From an uncultured Eubacterium sp. (lineage in GTDB: Bacteria; Bacillota; Clostridia; Lachnospirales; Lachnospiraceae): DNA of 6,615 nucleotides. A program made the position numbers and the translations under genes. Shown here piece by piece: positions 5,101-6,615 of this stretch. The stretch lies in the NCBI GenBank assembly GCA_947573465.1, contig CANPET010000090.1, positions 1 through 6,615 of the forward strand, read 5' to 3'. Numbering within the stretch: the first letter of the stretch is position 1; each line of letters opens with the position of its first letter. The notes under the pieces are model-generated. The model was not told the DNA's origin. It was given only the letters and a program-made list of their open reading frames with translations, and did not search any database.

Positions 5101-6466
5101 GAATGCCGATTCAAATGGTTATGTGGTTACAGATATAGCAGATAATGCTTCAGATGAAATCCAATATCTTAAGGTTAATATGAAGGGCCATAAGGATTAT
5201 GGATTCCAGATATATGAAATTGCAGTTCTTAAAAAGACAGATATTGCAAATGCACAGGTCGAGGTAACATTAGATGATGATGGAGAAGTGGTTGTAGAAG
5301 TAAAATACAACAATAAGGTATTAGTAAAGAATAGTGACTATACTTATTCTATCAACCATGCAGGAAGCAAAATAGAAGTGACTGTAACCGGTGTAGGAGA
5401 ATACGGCGGTTCTGTATTGAAAACCATTGATGTTGATATTCAAGGGAAAGACTTGGCAGAATGCAGTCTGAATGTGGAAGAAGTACCCCTTGCATTTAAT
5501 GGAAAAGAGCAGACAGTTCCATTTACAGTAACAGATGGCGATATACAGTTAGAAGAAAATGTAGACTTTACTGTAGCTTATAAGGATAATATTGATGCAG
5601 GAACAGCTACATTAATCGTAACAGGTATCGGTTCATATGAAGGTGAACTTACTGCAAAATTCCAGATTGATACAGTTGATATTACATCTGATGTGGTAAC
5701 AAAGGATTATTCAAATGTTAGTGTACAGTACGAATATAAGAAGATGGAAATTCAACCAATTGTTAAAATGAAGCAGGGTGATTATAACCTATCTTCAATG
5801 AAGGACTTTGAAGTTGAATATGTTAATAATATGAATCCGGGAACGGCGAAGATAACTCTTCGTGGTATCGGAAATTATACAGGAACTATTACAAAAGAAT
5901 TTACAATTAATAAGAGAAAAATGGCAAATGCCAGTGTGAAAACAAAGTTTGAAAATAATCAGTTAGTTGTAACTGTAAATGTTCCAGATAATGGAAGAAC
6001 CTTAGAAAGTAATATTGATTACACTTATACAGCAGTGACAGATGCAACAGGGAAGATTACAATTACTATCACAGGAATTGGAAATAATTGTGAGGGAACA
6101 ATTGTAACAGTTATTGAAGCAGCAGATAATCCAAACAGACCGGTTCCTACAACAACAGCAGCGCCAAAGAAAGTAACTGTTAAGAAAGCAGCGATTAAGA
6201 AGGCTGTGAATAAAAAAGGAAAGAAAGTAAAACTTTCATGGAAGAAGGTTTCCGGTGCCAGTGGTTACAACGTACGTTATGCTTTAAGCAAGAAGAAATT
6301 AAAGAAAGCTAAAATTAAGAAAATTAAAAAGAATAAATTATCATATACAATCAAGAAGTTGAAAAAGAAAACGTATTTTATTCAGGTGAGAGCGTACAAG
6401 GTGGTTGATAAAAAGACTTATTATGGTGCTTGGAGTAAAGTGAAAAAAGTTAAAGTGAATAAGTAA
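2123..6466 (+). CDS. secreted multidomain metallophosphoesterase with discoidin-like and Ig-like modules and a lysine-rich tail
   Basis: The protein has 1447 residues. Seen, in order: a signal peptide (basic MRKNMKK, hydrophobic 8-23; possible cleavage after VQA at 23 or VKA at 35). A beta-rich domain covers about 38-140. A calcineurin-like phosphoesterase domain covers about 146-450, with SDPHF (D153, H155), SGD (D191), GNHD (N222-D224), YQH (H355) and GHSH (H417, H419), the complete set for a two-metal site. Three discoidin/F5-8C-like modules lie at about 546-687, 717-861 and 883-1037. Four Ig-like beta modules cover about 1040-1333. A PTTTAAP linker (1341-1347) and a fibronectin-III-like tail with about 37 lysines in 99 residues (1349-1447) end the protein. 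Cysteines 359 and 373 could pair. There is no LPXTG motif, C-terminal membrane helix or lipobox. Known: this catalytic fold hydrolyses phosphomonoesters or phosphodiesters, and discoidin modules often bind glycans. Inferred: an exported, wall-associated phosphoesterase acting on nucleotides, phosphorylated glycans or other phosphoesters. The substrate cannot be read from sequence. It is monocistronic. Confidence 0.9.
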   Translation: MRKNMKKGLSIVLSLVMALSVQAFGPADFQKMVKADENLLTAFRYDFAYSTPGYADGTIYINANEDGVYKVFWGDESGNKLKKGNYEYSYLARVVVKDGTGSFNIINDYTAIPEGAKTVVVYKQNEQVYAYNIPEEKQFQASESSYTFGSISDPHFTRYSSVAEDDAVPAMDKAMEFLDNEGIRFVAMSGDLSQAGEQLAFDRFNEALAKHPDMTVLTAIGNHDSRTTLSTSNKSLLDTSVSRWYNSITSTYFTVDEDGAVHNKLNGHEILANDALTNPIATVYKETEDGEEIDTTVPGLDFVTEAGGNIFIFFNNIAKTGEVYDTDKLVTTGQMDWLEEQLENYKDKNVFLYQHYYLCVNTLENDAVDYNNCTGDLKNTGNYSYDLDFKDVVKTTSGKNLQSLLTQYKNATLVTGHSHWQYSMQGLNEGINFGRLANGNGGTMIHLSSVTEPRYIADEDANRTSLNGYASEGATVTTYDDCTVYNNVDFQNEQYEAYATYIVQAGNDSKYAPVKNTEYRESTSAIVGDEYLDAEDLTEIQLLKSDFNLLKGAAYTYSSKGNENTDTALTDGLSTGTFCNTKWGAKGEQRVTVTLDGVQDVSNLKSFMLYYVSDITASKNFNIQLSLDGENFETVYTSGADYSYKNRELTVDTSNIQLSKYQYVRLNMLDGAKDYGFQIRELAAIGYERNATPNMSGSASSVEGGAPIDESEYLNTDYNLIYGADYTQSSEGSQNKAGALTDGKNSGNDFVNTERNDRAKEQTFVIDLGKSKTQEVNNINFLLLYNQNGSTNVTDWDVSISLDGENYENIGIYSNVEVDQEHFDVDLSNVTLDKFRYVKLHFSNGNTGYGYQIKEFAVIGVNPVEYPEIADQTANVTFAEKNMALNKPVYVSSTSAKEGKDPTVLTDGKKDKYWASKFDDEDNTRTSEYVVIDLEQKIDVSLIGRILVNYKSDNTFCGNYIIEASKVFDEENPDDGFYEIGRTKAVSWEIMQRNADSNGYVVTDIADNASDEIQYLKVNMKGHKDYGFQIYEIAVLKKTDIANAQVEVTLDDDGEVVVEVKYNNKVLVKNSDYTYSINHAGSKIEVTVTGVGEYGGSVLKTIDVDIQGKDLAECSLNVEEVPLAFNGKEQTVPFTVTDGDIQLEENVDFTVAYKDNIDAGTATLIVTGIGSYEGELTAKFQIDTVDITSDVVTKDYSNVSVQYEYKKMEIQPIVKMKQGDYNLSSMKDFEVEYVNNMNPGTAKITLRGIGNYTGTITKEFTINKRKMANASVKTKFENNQLVVTVNVPDNGRTLESNIDYTYTAVTDATGKITITITGIGNNCEGTIVTVIEAADNPNRPVPTTTAAPKKVTVKKAAIKKAVNKKGKKVKLSWKKVSGASGYNVRYALSKKKLKKAKIKKIKKNKLSYTIKKLKKKTYFIQVRAYKVVDKKTYYGAWSKVKKVKVNK
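2558..3472 (+). other. catalytic calcineurin-like phosphoesterase domain (residues ~146-450)
   Basis: All five blocks of the metallophosphoesterase signature occur in the expected order: D-x-H at 153-155, GD at 190-191, GNHD at 221-224, a lone H at 355 and GHSH at 416-419. No metal ligand is replaced, so the domain should be active. The gap of about 130 residues between GNHD and H355 is long and includes an acidic insert around 254-300, which may shape the substrate pocket or lid. The closest general relatives by motif are the cyclic-nucleotide phosphodiesterase-like (Icc/CpdA-type) and purple-acid-phosphatase-like groups, but this is not resolved. Confidence 0.85.
3758..5233 (+). repeat. three discoidin (F5/8 type C)-like modules
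   Basis: Module 1 spans residues about 546-687, module 2 717-861 and module 3 883-1037. Modules 1 and 2 share the frame NL..GA.YT.SS.G, ALTDG, SLDGEN and YGFQI(R/K)E..AIG-like endings. Module 3 opens with the classical form MALNKPVYVSS and has VLTDG, YWAS and YGFQIYEIAVL. Such modules are beta-sandwich domains that in bacterial surface enzymes usually bind carbohydrates. Modules 1 and 2 look like an internal duplication; module 3 is closer to the textbook family. Confidence 0.75.
5240..6121 (+). repeat. four tandem Ig-like beta modules
   Basis: Units lie at residues about 1040-1106, 1109-1183, 1185-1263 and 1265-1333. Each ends with a D-(F/Y)-T-(V/Y) strand, then a strand like GTATLIVTGIG and a closing strand after GSYEG or GNYTG. 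The consensus resembles the MBG/Ig-like repeats found in Clostridia surface proteins. Units 2 and 3 are alike (DAGTATLIVTGIGSYEG and NPGTAKITLRGIGNYTG), while units 1 and 4 share an ANA-V opening and a DYTY strand, giving an A-B-B-A order. They probably act as a rigid stalk. Confidence 0.65.
6167..6463 (+). other. lysine-rich fibronectin-III-like C-terminal module
   Basis: Residues 1349-1447 contain about 37 lysines, two arginines and a single acidic residue. They keep a fibronectin-III pattern: KLSWKKVSGASGYNVRYA, then a YTIKKLKKKTYFIQVRAYK strand, then YYGAWSKVKKVKV. The rest of the ectodomain is rich in Asp and Glu. Similar tails end many Lachnospiraceae exported proteins. With no sortase signal, this basic module is the best candidate for retention on anionic wall polymers; that role is inferred. 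Confidence 0.7.
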
Positions 6467-6471
6467 AAATG

Positions 6472-6515
6472 AGATGAGATTTTAGAGTGAAAGATGTCTA
6501 AAATCTCATCTTTTT
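6472..6515 (+). terminator. strong intrinsic terminator after the phosphoesterase gene
   Basis: A perfect 15-bp stem pairs 6472-6486 with 6497-6511 around a 10-base loop, and T residues continue to 6515. It begins 6 bases after the stop codon. Confidence 0.9.
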
Positions 6516-6519
6516 CAGT

Positions 6520-6548
6520 TTGTAATATAGAGTAGGAAATGATATAAT
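6520..6548 (+). promoter_or_regulatory. promoter-like pair at the 3' edge
   Basis: TTGTAA (6520-6525) and a perfect TATAAT (6543-6548) are spaced by exactly 17 bases, just after the terminator. AGGAGA follows at 6562-6567, then an ATG at 6572. The arrangement suggests that a new transcription unit begins here and runs past the window end. What it encodes is not visible. Confidence 0.5.
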
Positions 6549-6615
6549 TTGTGTTAGTTTTAGGAGACAATATGAAGTGACCTCACAATTGTAGATTCGT
6601 GGATTTACCTGTAAG

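Noticed and set aside
6431..6466. A sortase signal or membrane anchor at the end of the phosphoesterase.
   Set aside because: The last residues are KKVKVNK directly after a fibronectin-like strand; no LPXTG-like motif or hydrophobic helix is present.
6572..6615. Recoding of TGA as tryptophan, suggested by the open frame after ATG-AAG-TGA.
   Set aside because: The cytidylate-kinase-like gene ends at a TGA with a terminator close behind, and the 1447-codon gene uses TGG for tryptophan with no internal TGA. The standard code applies.

Overview
The window is AT-rich and has strong AGGAGG-type ribosome binding sites, sigma-A-like promoters and U-tailed hairpin terminators. This points to a low-GC Firmicute (Bacillota). 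The protein types fit a gut Lachnospiraceae member (Roseburia, Agathobacter, Coprococcus, Lachnospira or a relative): an Rpn-family nuclease with the 'FTDLFFED' opening, a stand-alone cytidylate-kinase-like protein, and a giant secreted protein with a Thr/Pro linker and a lysine-rich fibronectin-like tail. The assignment rests on recognition of protein style only; no rRNA or other marker is present.

Layout, all on the + strand. Positions 1-222 hold no convincing gene but contain a TTGACA-17-TAATAT promoter. Positions 223-1107 (coding probably begins upstream, about 175-199) encode an Rpn-type PD-(D/E)XK nuclease/putative transposase, closed by a terminator at 1151-1185. Positions 1327-1923 encode a cytidylate kinase-like protein with its own extended -10 promoter and a terminator at 1955-1988. 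Positions 2123-6466 encode a 1447-residue exported metallophosphoesterase. It consists of a signal peptide, a beta-rich N-terminal domain, a calcineurin-like catalytic domain with all metal-binding motifs, three discoidin (F5/8 type C)-like modules, four Ig-like beta modules, a Thr/Pro linker and a polycationic fibronectin-III-like tail. A 15-bp-stem terminator follows at 6472-6515. The last 100 bases carry a promoter-like pair and a ribosome binding site in front of an ATG that meets TGA two codons later.

Each gene has its own promoter-like sequence and terminator, so they look like three independent single-gene units rather than an operon or defence island. Neighbourhood gives little functional information. 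The most interesting points are the domain architecture of the large phosphoesterase (enzyme plus probable glycan-binding modules plus a basic tail, with no LPXTG motif), the start-codon problem of the Rpn gene, and the interrupted reading frame at the 3' edge. No CRISPR array, tRNA, rRNA or insertion-sequence end was seen.
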